Made by a program: the position numbers and the translations under genes
Shown: positions 1-5,613 of the stretch, piece after piece
Position numbering within the stretch: position 1 is the stretch's first letter
How the letters are laid out: every line of letters begins with the position of its first letter
Notes under the pieces: generated by a model
The model's database searches: none
What the model was told of the DNA's origin: nothing
The model's input: the letters and a program-made list of their open reading frames with translations, nothing else
DNA from: an uncultured Roseiflexaceae bacterium
Lineage (GTDB): Bacteria > Chloroflexota > Chloroflexia > Chloroflexales > Roseiflexaceae
Length of the DNA stretch: 11,562 bases
Assembly (NCBI GenBank): GCA_937974195.1
Contig: CALJIC010000361.1
Span: 1-11,562 of the forward strand
Direction: 5' to 3'

Positions 1-119
1 AGAGGCGAGAACCAAGGACCGAGAGGCGAGAACCGAGAACCGAGAGGCGAGAACCAAGGACCGAGAGGCGAGAACCGAGAACCGAGAGGCGAGAACCGGG
101 GACGGAGAACCAAGAACTG
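1..119. repeat. Heptad-based tandem repeat array (7/21/42-bp periods)
   Basis: The tract is built from 7-base words read in one phase: GAGAGGC, GAGAACC, AAGGACC, with GAGAACC alternating with AAGGACC in the third slot. Three heptads make a 21-bp unit; units begin at 21, 42, 63 and 84, and the first unit (1-20) lacks one base because the window starts inside it. Units 1 and 3 end in AAGGACC and units 2 and 4 in GAGAACC, so the true repeat is 42 bp. The last unit (84-104) is diverged and the pattern frays after 105. The plus strand is very purine-rich. No coding potential or hairpin is evident. The array probably continues to the left. Heptameric short tandem repeats are known in filamentous cyanobacteria and similar GC-rich genomes; a function is not evident here. 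Confidence 0.9.
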
Positions 120-247
120 ACAGCCGGCAGCCAGCGACTGATACCCGACCACTGAACGATCGCCGAACGTCGGAACGCCACACGTCGCACGTCGGTCGTC
201 GCCCGCCCGTCATCGCCGGCCGTTAGAACGTCGCACGTCAGCCGTCA
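120..247. repeat. Degenerate heptad tract (GTC-type words)
   Basis: The 7-base spacing visible in the neighbouring array persists, but the words change to ones ending in CC or CT and then to a GTC family: GAACGTC, CACGTC, GCACGTC, GGTCGTC. The 12-mer ACGTCGCACGTC occurs twice, at 182-193 and 228-239. I see no open frame with a ribosome binding site. The stretch 1-311 therefore contains only repeats plus a short leader to the next gene. Confidence 0.55.
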
Positions 248-311
248 CACATCTGCTGCCGGACATCGGGATATTTCAGGGGTCAGGAGTAGCAGGACGA
301 CGCACAGAAAT

Positions 312-1127
312 GTGCCAGCGCGCAAGAACATGCTCTCGCTCTACTTCAAGCTGATCGGCGCTCGCATCCGCTCCCAGATGCAGTACAAGGTCTCGTTCCT
401 GCTCGAGCTGGGGGGGACGCTGCTCGCCACGGCGATGGAGTTCGTGGTCGTGGCGCTGCTGCTGACGCGCTTCCAGGCCGTCGGCGGCTGGTCGCTGCCT
501 GAGGTCGCGCTGCTGTACGGCATGACCTCGGTGGCCTTCAGCTTCGCGGAGATGGTGGCGCGCGGCTTCGACGCGCCGTTCGAGCGGATGATGCAGCAGG
601 GCACGTTCGACCGGCTGCTGACCCGGCCGCTTGGCAGCTTCTTCCAGGTGCTCGCCTCGGAGTTCCAGCTGCGCCGCCTCGGCCGCGCCGCCCAGGGCAT
701 CGCGGTGCTCGCCTACGCCCTCAGCCAGCTCCCGATCAGCTGGACGCCGGCCGCCATCCTGCTGGTGCCCCTCACGGTGCTCTCGGGGACGGTGATCTAC
801 ATGGGGCTGATGGTGATCGGCGCCACGTTCTGCTTCTGGACGATCCGCACGCCCGAGATAATCAACGTCTTCACCTTCGGCGGCCAGCAGCTCATCAGCT
901 ACCCGCTGAACATCTACAACCGCTGGATCCGCACCGTGTTCCTCTCGATCGTCCCGGTGGCGTTCGCCAACTACCCGGCCGCGCTGCTCCTGCTCGGCCG
1001 CCGCGACCCGCACGGCCTCCCGGCGGAGATCGCCTGGGCCGCCCCGCTCGTCGCCGCGCTCTTCTTCGCCATCGCCCTCGCCTTCTGGCGCTACGGCGTC
1101 AGCAAGTACCAGAGCACCGGCAGCTAG
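312..1127 (+). CDS. ABC-2 family transporter permease (COG3694/DUF990-like)
   Basis: Integral-membrane subunit of an uncharacterised ABC exporter. The 271-aa product has hydrophobic segments at about residues 27-53, 64-82, 127-140, 148-176, 207-228 and 242-259, giving the six-helix pattern of ABC-2 permeases. The stretch FDRLLTRPLGSFFQVL (99-114) and the later AFANYPAALLLLG are typical of the COG3694/DUF990 group, which normally partners a second permease (COG4587) and an ATPase (COG4586). Neither partner is seen downstream; they may lie left of the window, beyond the repeats. The start is uncertain: GTG at 312 has only AGGAG at 285-289 or AGGA at 294-297 upstream, and an in-frame ATG at 330 has no better site. 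The gene converges with lysC. No substrate can be assigned from sequence. Confidence 0.85.
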   Translation: MPARKNMLSLYFKLIGARIRSQMQYKVSFLLELGGTLLATAMEFVVVALLLTRFQAVGGWSLPEVALLYGMTSVAFSFAEMVARGFDAPFERMMQQGTFDRLLTRPLGSFFQVLASEFQLRRLGRAAQGIAVLAYALSQLPISWTPAAILLVPLTVLSGTVIYMGLMVIGATFCFWTIRTPEIINVFTFGGQQLISYPLNIYNRWIRTVFLSIVPVAFANYPAALLLLGRRDPHGLPAEIAWAAPLVAALFFAIALAFWRYGVSKYQSTGS

Positions 1128-1248
1128 CGCTCGCCGTTCGCCGGCTGAAAGCGATGCCGGTGGCGGCCCGCCCGCCTTCCCGCTTCGCAAGGCGCTGTGC
1201 CGGCCGCCGCCCCGATCCTGGCCTCGTACCTGCTGCCGCCCCACCCGA

Positions 1249-1285
1249 GCGCCCGGGCGCCCCATAGCCCCGCGCGCACGTGCGC
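1249..1285. terminator. Two perfect 12-bp palindromes in the convergent gap
   Basis: GCGCCCGGGCGC (1249-1260) and GCGCACGTGCGC (1274-1285) are perfect palindromes. The second directly abuts the lysC stop codon. They sit between the 3' ends of the ABC permease gene and lysC, where bidirectional transcription stops are expected. Neither is followed by a T-run on either strand and perfect palindromes leave little loop, so a rho-independent role is only a guess. I see nothing else in 1128-1285. Confidence 0.3.
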
Positions 1286-2692
1286 TCAGGCCAGCCCCAG
1301 CTCGCGGTGCAGCGCCTGCACCACCCGCGCCACCTCGCTCTCGGGCAGGATGAACGAGATGTGGAACGAGTCCACGCCCTGGGACATCGTCAGGATGTGC
1401 GCGCCCGCCTCCCCCAGCGCCGCGAAGGTGCGCGGGACCAGCGTGCCGCCGTTCGGGGCGCTGATCACCGCCACCAGCGCCACCTGGCCGGCGTTGAAGG
1501 CCGGGCGCACGGCGCCCGCCTCGCGCTCGCGCTCGAAGATCGACTCCAGGCACTCGCGCACGAAGTCGGCGTCGCTCGCCCGCACCGCCACCGTCAGGCT
1601 GCGCTCGGTGAAGCTCTGCGAGAAGCTCAGGATCTCGATCCGCGTCGCCGCCAGGCCCGCCAGCGCCCGCGCCGCCAGGTCCGGCGTCCAGCTATCGGCG
1701 GTGATCGCCCCGGCGGCCACCACGCTCACCAGGCTGAAGCCCGGCGCCGAGATGATCGCCCGCGCCGCGTGCCCGGTCGGCTCGGGGCGCGCCACCACCC
1801 GCGTGCCCGGCCGATCCGGCCGCGCGATGTTGCGGATGCTGAGCGGGATGCCGAGCTCCGCCAGCGGCGCCAGCGTGCGCGGGTGCAGCACCTCGGCCCC
1901 GAGCATCGCCACCTCGGCCGCCTCGCTGTAGGAGAGCTCCGGCAGCGTGCGCGCCTCCGGCACCAGCTTCGGGTCGGCGGTGAGGATGCCGTCCACATCG
2001 GTCCAGAAGGTCACCTCGGACGCCTCGATCGCCGCGCCGAGGATCGTCGCCGAGTAGTCGCCGCCGCCGCGGCCCAGCGTCGTCACGATCCCGTCGCGCG
2101 TCGCCCCGATGTACCCGGTCACCACCGGGACGATCCGCGCCTGCAGCAGCGGCCGCAGCCGCGCCCGGGTCCGCCCCATCGTCTCGTCCATCAGCGGGCT
2201 GGCGTTGCCGAAGTGGTCGTCGGTGACGATCAGCTCGGTGGCGTCCACCAGCTGGGCCGGCACGCCGCTCTGGCGCAGCGCCACCGCGATCAGATGGGCG
2301 ACGAAGCGCTCGCCGAGGGCCGCCACCGCGTCGATGCTGCGCGGCGAGTACTCGCCCAGCGTCGCGATCGAGCGCGTGATCCGGTCGTAGGTCTTCAGCA
2401 GCTCGGCCCACTCGCGGAACAGCAGCTCGCGCTCCCAGGCGTCCTCCACCAGCTTCTCCGCCAGCACGCGGTGGCGGCCCCACAGGTCGCGGCGCGCCTC
2501 CTCGGCGGCCGCCAGCCCCCCGCGCGACGCCGCGCGCGCCGCGCCGATCAGCGCGTCGGTGATATCCGTCAGCGCCGTGCACACCACCACCGCCGGAGCC
2601 TCCTCGGCGGTCTCCTTCACGATACGCAGCACCTCGCGCAGTCGCCCGACATCGCTCACGGCGGCTGCGCCGAACTTCATCACATGTGTCAT
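1286..2692 (-). CDS. lysC: Aspartate kinase with two C-terminal ACT domains and altered KFGG motif
   Basis: Cytosolic kinase forming aspartyl-4-phosphate, the first step to lysine, threonine and methionine. The 468-aa length suits a monofunctional enzyme. Family landmarks are clear: GERF (127-130), TDDHFGNA (157-164), VVTGYIGATRDG (190-201), the nucleotide loop TLGRGGGDYSA (205-215), WTDVDG (230-235), ADPKLVPEARTLPELSY (239-255) and LGAEVLHPRT (264-273). Two ACT domains follow (about 315-385 and 400-465), which in the family mediate feedback control. The oddity is the N-terminus: the canonical KFGGTSV reads KFGAAAV (6-12), and the usual glycine of the SAM-SGVTN stretch is Asp43 (CTALTDITD, 38-46). 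Reading the bases confirms this. Activity may be altered, but the rest looks under normal constraint. The start ATG lies 3 bases past the metF stop, so translational coupling is likely. A GTG and an ATG 3 and 4 codons in are alternatives. Confidence 0.92.
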   Translation of the reverse strand: MTHVMKFGAAAVSDVGRLREVLRIVKETAEEAPAVVVCTALTDITDALIGAARAASRGGLAAAEEARRDLWGRHRVLAEKLVEDAWERELLFREWAELLKTYDRITRSIATLGEYSPRSIDAVAALGERFVAHLIAVALRQSGVPAQLVDATELIVTDDHFGNASPLMDETMGRTRARLRPLLQARIVPVVTGYIGATRDGIVTTLGRGGGDYSATILGAAIEASEVTFWTDVDGILTADPKLVPEARTLPELSYSEAAEVAMLGAEVLHPRTLAPLAELGIPLSIRNIARPDRPGTRVVARPEPTGHAARAIISAPGFSLVSVVAAGAITADSWTPDLAARALAGLAATRIEILSFSQSFTERSLTVAVRASDADFVRECLESIFEREREAGAVRPAFNAGQVALVAVISAPNGGTLVPRTFAALGEAGAHILTMSQGVDSFHISFILPESEVARVVQALHRELGLA

Positions 2693-2695
2693 AAC

Positions 2696-3616
2696 CTACT
2701 CGGCCGCCGGCGGCGCGGCTGGGCGGGGCAGCAGCCCCGCGCGCTCCACCACCTGCGGAATGGCCTTCGTCCAGCCCACGGACATCAGGTGCACGCCGCG
2801 CACCCCCTCCACCGCCAGCAGCTCGTTGGTCAGCTCGGCGGCGATCGCGATCCCCTCCGCCTCCGGGTCGGCGGCGCGCTCCATGCGCTCGATCACCCAG
2901 TCCGGCACGCGCGAGCCCGGCAGGCGGTCGCGCAGAAAGCGCGCCGACGCCGCCGACTTGATCACCATAACCCCGGCCAGGATATACGCCTGCTGGTGCA
3001 GGCCGCCCGCGCGCGCCTCCGCCATCCACTGCTTGAAGCGCTCGATGTCGAAGATGATCTGAGTCTGGATGAACTCCGCGCCGAACTGGATCTTGCGCTC
3101 CAGCCGCGCCACCCGCTCGACGTTCGGGTTCGCGACCCCGCCGAGGAAGAAGCGCGGCGCCTCGGTCAGCGCCACGCCCGAGTCGAACCGCCCCTCGTCG
3201 CGCATCGTGCGCAGCATCCGGATCAGCTGGAACGAGTTCAGGTCCAGCACATTCTTGGCGTCCGGGTGGTCGCCGATCTTGGGGTGGTCGCCGGTCATCG
3301 CCAGGAAGTTGCCGATGCCGCAGGCGGCGCCGCTGAGCACATCGGCCTGCAGAGCGATCCGGTTGCGGTGCTGGCACGTCATCTGCACCACCGGCTCGAT
3401 CCCCATCTGGCGCAGGATGATCCCGGCGCCCAGGGCGGACATGCGCCCCAGGCCGCGCTGGTTATCGGTGAGGTTGATCGCGTCCACGTAGTCTCGCAGG
3501 CCGGCCGCCAGGCGCTCCAGGGTGGCTCGGGCCGCACCGCGCGGCGGGGCGATCTCCCCAGTGACGACGACCTGGCCGGCCTGGAGCCGGCGCTGAAGCT
3601 CGCTGTAGCAGGGCAT
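2696..3616 (-). CDS. metF: Methylenetetrahydrofolate reductase family protein
   Basis: Flavin-dependent reduction of 5,10-methylene-THF to 5-methyl-THF, the methyl donor for methionine synthesis; cytosolic. At 306 aa it matches the single-domain MetF size. Visible landmarks are TGEIAPPRG (19-27, with the catalytic-type Glu21), DAINLTDNQRG (45-55), MTCQHRNRIALQADV (79-93), GIGNFLAMTGDHP (100-112), and later KIQFGAEFIQTQIIFD. The TGDHPKIGDHPDAKNVLDL stretch (108-126) resembles the reductase half of two-domain homocysteine methyltransferase/MTHFR (YitJ-type) proteins, but no methyltransferase domain is present. The gene is followed after 3 bases by lysC, giving a plausible methionine/aspartate-family operon. 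Its ATG has only a weak upstream purine site (AAGAG, about 11 bases away) and sits behind a promoter-like -10 box and a leader stem-loop. Confidence 0.92.
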   Translation of the reverse strand: MPCYSELQRRLQAGQVVVTGEIAPPRGAARATLERLAAGLRDYVDAINLTDNQRGLGRMSALGAGIILRQMGIEPVVQMTCQHRNRIALQADVLSGAACGIGNFLAMTGDHPKIGDHPDAKNVLDLNSFQLIRMLRTMRDEGRFDSGVALTEAPRFFLGGVANPNVERVARLERKIQFGAEFIQTQIIFDIERFKQWMAEARAGGLHQQAYILAGVMVIKSAASARFLRDRLPGSRVPDWVIERMERAADPEAEGIAIAAELTNELLAVEGVRGVHLMSVGWTKAIPQVVERAGLLPRPAAPPAAE

Positions 3617-3634
3617 TGGCGCTCGTGTCTCTTA

Positions 3635-3654
3635 GGCCGTGCGCCCGCACGGCC
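3635..3654 (-). promoter_or_regulatory. Perfect 8-bp stem-loop in the metF leader
   Basis: GGCCGTGC and GCACGGCC flank a 4-base loop. In metF mRNA this forms a perfect 8-bp, tetraloop hairpin 18 bases before the start codon. If transcription begins about 7 bases after the -10 at 3668-3663, the hairpin lies at or within a few bases of the 5' end of the message, the position of mRNA-stabilising 5' hairpins. No U-run follows, so it is not a terminator. It is too short for a SAM riboswitch. Confidence 0.55.
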
Positions 3655-3662
3655 ACCCCCCG

Positions 3663-3668
3663 ATTGTA
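3663..3668 (-). promoter_or_regulatory. Extended -10 promoter element for metF-lysC
   Basis: The minus strand reads TGG-TACAAT, a 5/6 match to the sigma-70 -10 hexamer with an upstream TGN as in extended -10 promoters. No TTGACA-like hexamer is found 16-18 bases upstream. It lies about 47 bases before the metF ATG in a 177-base gap, which supports metF-lysC as a separate transcription unit. Confidence 0.45.
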
Positions 3669-3736
3669 CCAGATTCCGTGCACCGAGGATCCACCGAGGC
3701 CAAGGAAGCCCTGGAAGGCGTGGAGGGCATTGAGGT

Positions 3737-3794
3737 GGGGGCGCAGCGCGCCGCGCCCCCAACGGAATCCACGGAGGCGTGGAATGCGGATTCC
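3737..3794 (-). terminator. Tandem inverted repeats after the aldo/keto reductase gene
   Basis: Two hairpins lie just past, and overlapping by one base, the reductase stop codon. The nearer pairs GGAATCC (3764-3770) with GGATTCC (3788-3794) and nests an alternative CCACG/CGTGG stem with a GAGG loop (3769-3782). The farther pairs GGGGGCGC (3737-3744) with GCGCCCCC (3753-3760), an 8-bp stem. No U-tract follows on the minus strand, so termination would be non-canonical. Part of the nearer hairpin recurs at 10716-10738, so it may be a dispersed repeat. Confidence 0.4.
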
Positions 3795-4651
3795 TACACG
3801 AAGAGCGGCGCCATCTCGCGCTCGGCCACCAGCGTCTGCATCTGCTCCTCGCTTGGCCGCCGCTCGAAGCGCGACGCGGCGTCGAGGACCTTCGGCAGCA
3901 GATGGATGTCGCCGACGGTGTTCAGGAACACCTGCTCGTTGCCGAGCACCCAGTGGACCGCCAGGTCGATGTCGGCCTGCTCGGTGAGCGGCGCGTACCA
4001 GGTGGCGGCGGTCTGCTCGCGGTCGCCCCACGGCGCCTGGGTGATCGACTTGATCGTCTGCATCGCGACGTTCCGGGCGCGGCACAGCTCGGCCAGCGCG
4101 TTGAAGTCCGCCGCGTACGCCTCGTTCTGCATCATCACGTAGTTGTAGGGCAGCAGCACCGAGTCGAAGTCGAAGCGCTCGAGGGAGCGGCGGTGCTGGC
4201 TGGCCACCGTGACGCCGTGGCCGGTGACTCCGATGAAGCGCACCAGCCCCTGGTCGCGGGCCTCGATCGCCGCCTCGAGCGCGCCGCCCGGCCCCAGCGC
4301 CTGCTCCCACTCGGCCGGATCGACCAGGTTGTGGAGCTGGATCAGGTCGACGTAGTCCACCCGCAGGCGCTCCAGCGAGCGCCGGATCTCGTCGCGCGCC
4401 TTCTCGTAGGTGCGCTCCCCGGTCTTGGTGGCCAGGAAGAACTTCCCGCGGTGCTCGCGCATCCACGGCCCGATGCGCAGCTCCGAGTCGCCGTAGCTGG
4501 CTGCGGTGTCGATATGGTTGACGCCGTACTCGAGCAGCAGGTCGAGCGTGCGGTCGGCCTCCTCCTGCGTGACGTTGCTCAGCGCGGCGGCGCCGAAGAT
4601 CACGCGCGTGCTGATGTGGCCGGTGCGGCCAAAGGGCATGGTGGGAATCAT
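3794..4651 (-). CDS. Aldo/keto reductase
   Basis: Probable cytosolic NAD(P)H-dependent carbonyl oxidoreductase with a TIM-barrel fold; substrate unknown. The 285-aa product shows the family tetrad as Asp48 and Tyr53 (HIDTAASYGDSE), Lys76 (FLATKTGER) and His107 (LIQLHNL), and the start FGRTGHISTRVIFGAAAL is typical. Later VRFIGVTGHG and the NTVGDIHLLPKVLDAA stretch fit the C-terminal cofactor region of the short bacterial branch. I place the start at ATG 4651 rather than the overlapping GTG 4654, because AAAGGAG (4664-4658) is 6 bases from the ATG but only 3 from the GTG. It lies 65 bases after the FHA gene stop and has its own promoter. It may be co-transcribed with, but looks functionally unrelated to, its neighbours. 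Confidence 0.9.
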   Translation of the reverse strand: MIPTMPFGRTGHISTRVIFGAAALSNVTQEEADRTLDLLLEYGVNHIDTAASYGDSELRIGPWMREHRGKFFLATKTGERTYEKARDEIRRSLERLRVDYVDLIQLHNLVDPAEWEQALGPGGALEAAIEARDQGLVRFIGVTGHGVTVASQHRRSLERFDFDSVLLPYNYVMMQNEAYAADFNALAELCRARNVAMQTIKSITQAPWGDREQTAATWYAPLTEQADIDLAVHWVLGNEQVFLNTVGDIHLLPKVLDAASRFERRPSEEQMQTLVAEREMAPLFV

Positions 4652-4657
4652 CACGGG

Positions 4658-4679
4658 CTCCTTTCACGCTACGGAGCGT
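4658..4679 (-). promoter_or_regulatory. Leader stem-loop abutting a strong Shine-Dalgarno site
   Basis: In the reductase message ACGCT (4679-4675) pairs with AGCGT (4670-4666) around a 4-base loop. One base later the ribosome binding site AAAGGAG (4664-4658) begins. The stem does not sequester the site, so a stabilising or ribosome-standby role is more likely than repression. The strong site also decides the ATG 4651 start. Confidence 0.5.
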
Positions 4680-4692
4680 TCGATTCCATCCA

Positions 4693-4720
4693 ACGATACC
4701 ACGAAACGGCGGCGCGTCAA
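4693..4720 (-). promoter_or_regulatory. Sigma-70 promoter of the aldo/keto reductase gene
   Basis: On the minus strand TTGACG (4720-4715, 5/6 to the -35 consensus) is followed after 16 bases by TATCGT (4698-4693, 4/6 to the -10) preceded by TGG. The -35 hexamer contains the TGA stop codon of the upstream FHA gene. A start near 4686 would give a leader of about 35 bases carrying the stem-loop and Shine-Dalgarno site. Confidence 0.6.
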
Positions 4721-5589
4721 CGCCGCAGCCCCACGAACTCCAGCTCGGCCTCGCCCACGCGGATGCGCTCGCCGCCGGCCAGCGCCGCCACGCCGCCCGG
4801 CAGCACCACCTGCCCGCCCACCAGCGCGCCGCCCTCGGCGCCCGGGAGCACCTCGAACTGGAAGCCGCTCGCCACCCGCCGCACCAGCCCGTGGCGCCAG
4901 GCGACGCCGGCGTCCGGCAGGTACAGGTCGCACCCGTCGTAGCGGCCGATCGTCACGGTGTCGTTGACCTCGCGCGTGAGCCCGGCCTGCTGGCCCCGCA
5001 GCACGCGCAGCTCGCCGGCGGCGAGGACCTGGCGCGCGAGCGGGATCAGCGCGCCGATGCACGCGCCCACCAGCACCAGCCCCACGCCGCCGACCACCAT
5101 CTGCGCCCGGTCGCTGCTGTCCAGGAAGGCGAGCGTCAGCCCCTCGTACAGCAGGCCGCCCACCAGGCCGCCGGCCACCCCGCCCAGCGCGCCGAGCACG
5201 GCGCGGCGCCGGCGCCCCGAGACGGCGATGTCGCTCAGGCCGATCGCGGCGCCGAGCAGCATCCAGCCGGCCGAGCGCCCGGCGAAGCCCCCGCCCAGCG
5301 CCAGGAACAGCGCGCCGGCCGCCACCAGCCCCGCGGCGCCGAGCAGCGCGCCGGCCAGCCCGCCCCGCAGCGCGTCCAGCAGCGCGCGCGGGCGGCTGCG
5401 CTTCACCAGCGCCCCCTCGGTGGCCGCGACCGCCGCGGCGATGCACAGGCCCAGCCCGGCGCCCACGAACAGGTAGGCCGGCCAGAGCGGCCAGCCGGCC
5501 GTGTCGACCGCCCCGACCGCCCACCAGCCGGCGAGGCCGCCGAGCGCGCCGAGGACCGCGGTGTAGTAGATCTGCAGCGCCTTGCTCAT
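4717..5589 (-). CDS. Polytopic membrane protein with C-terminal FHA-like domain
   Basis: The 290-aa product has Gly/Ala-rich hydrophobic segments at about residues 8-28, 35-57, 75-100, 105-122, 128-155 and 163-190, then a soluble C-terminal domain (about 192-288). That domain has the FHA outline: TIGRYDGCDLYLPDAGV (213-229), a WRH at 231-233 and a final GERIRVGEAELEFV (273-286). FHA domains normally bind phosphothreonine through a conserved Ser-Arg before the His; here the SRxH core reads AWRH (Ala230, Trp231), so classical binding is doubtful. The ATG has AGGAG 8 bases upstream and lies 24 bases past the stop of the VWA gene, so the two form an operon and plausibly act together at the membrane. 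Function unknown. Confidence 0.8.
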   Translation of the reverse strand: MSKALQIYYTAVLGALGGLAGWWAVGAVDTAGWPLWPAYLFVGAGLGLCIAAAVAATEGALVKRSRPRALLDALRGGLAGALLGAAGLVAAGALFLALGGGFAGRSAGWMLLGAAIGLSDIAVSGRRRRAVLGALGGVAGGLVGGLLYEGLTLAFLDSSDRAQMVVGGVGLVLVGACIGALIPLARQVLAAGELRVLRGQQAGLTREVNDTVTIGRYDGCDLYLPDAGVAWRHGLVRRVASGFQFEVLPGAEGGALVGGQVVLPGGVAALAGGERIRVGEAELEFVGLRR

Positions 5590-5613
5590 CAGCGTGTCTC
5601 CTCGGAAGGGGAT

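Noticed and set aside
1..119. CRISPR array
   Set aside because: Units are contiguous with no unique spacers, the 21-bp unit is itself made of heptads, and no cas gene is visible.
1280..3733. Very long plus-strand open frame antisense to lysC and metF
   Set aside because: Its translation is Arg/His/Gln/Ala-rich without family motifs, the expected shadow of GC-rich genes on the other strand; lysC and metF are unmistakable.
3617..3793. SAM or cobalamin riboswitch upstream of metF
   Set aside because: The probable leader after the -10 box is only about 40 bases with one simple hairpin; no multi-stem junction or conserved core is visible.
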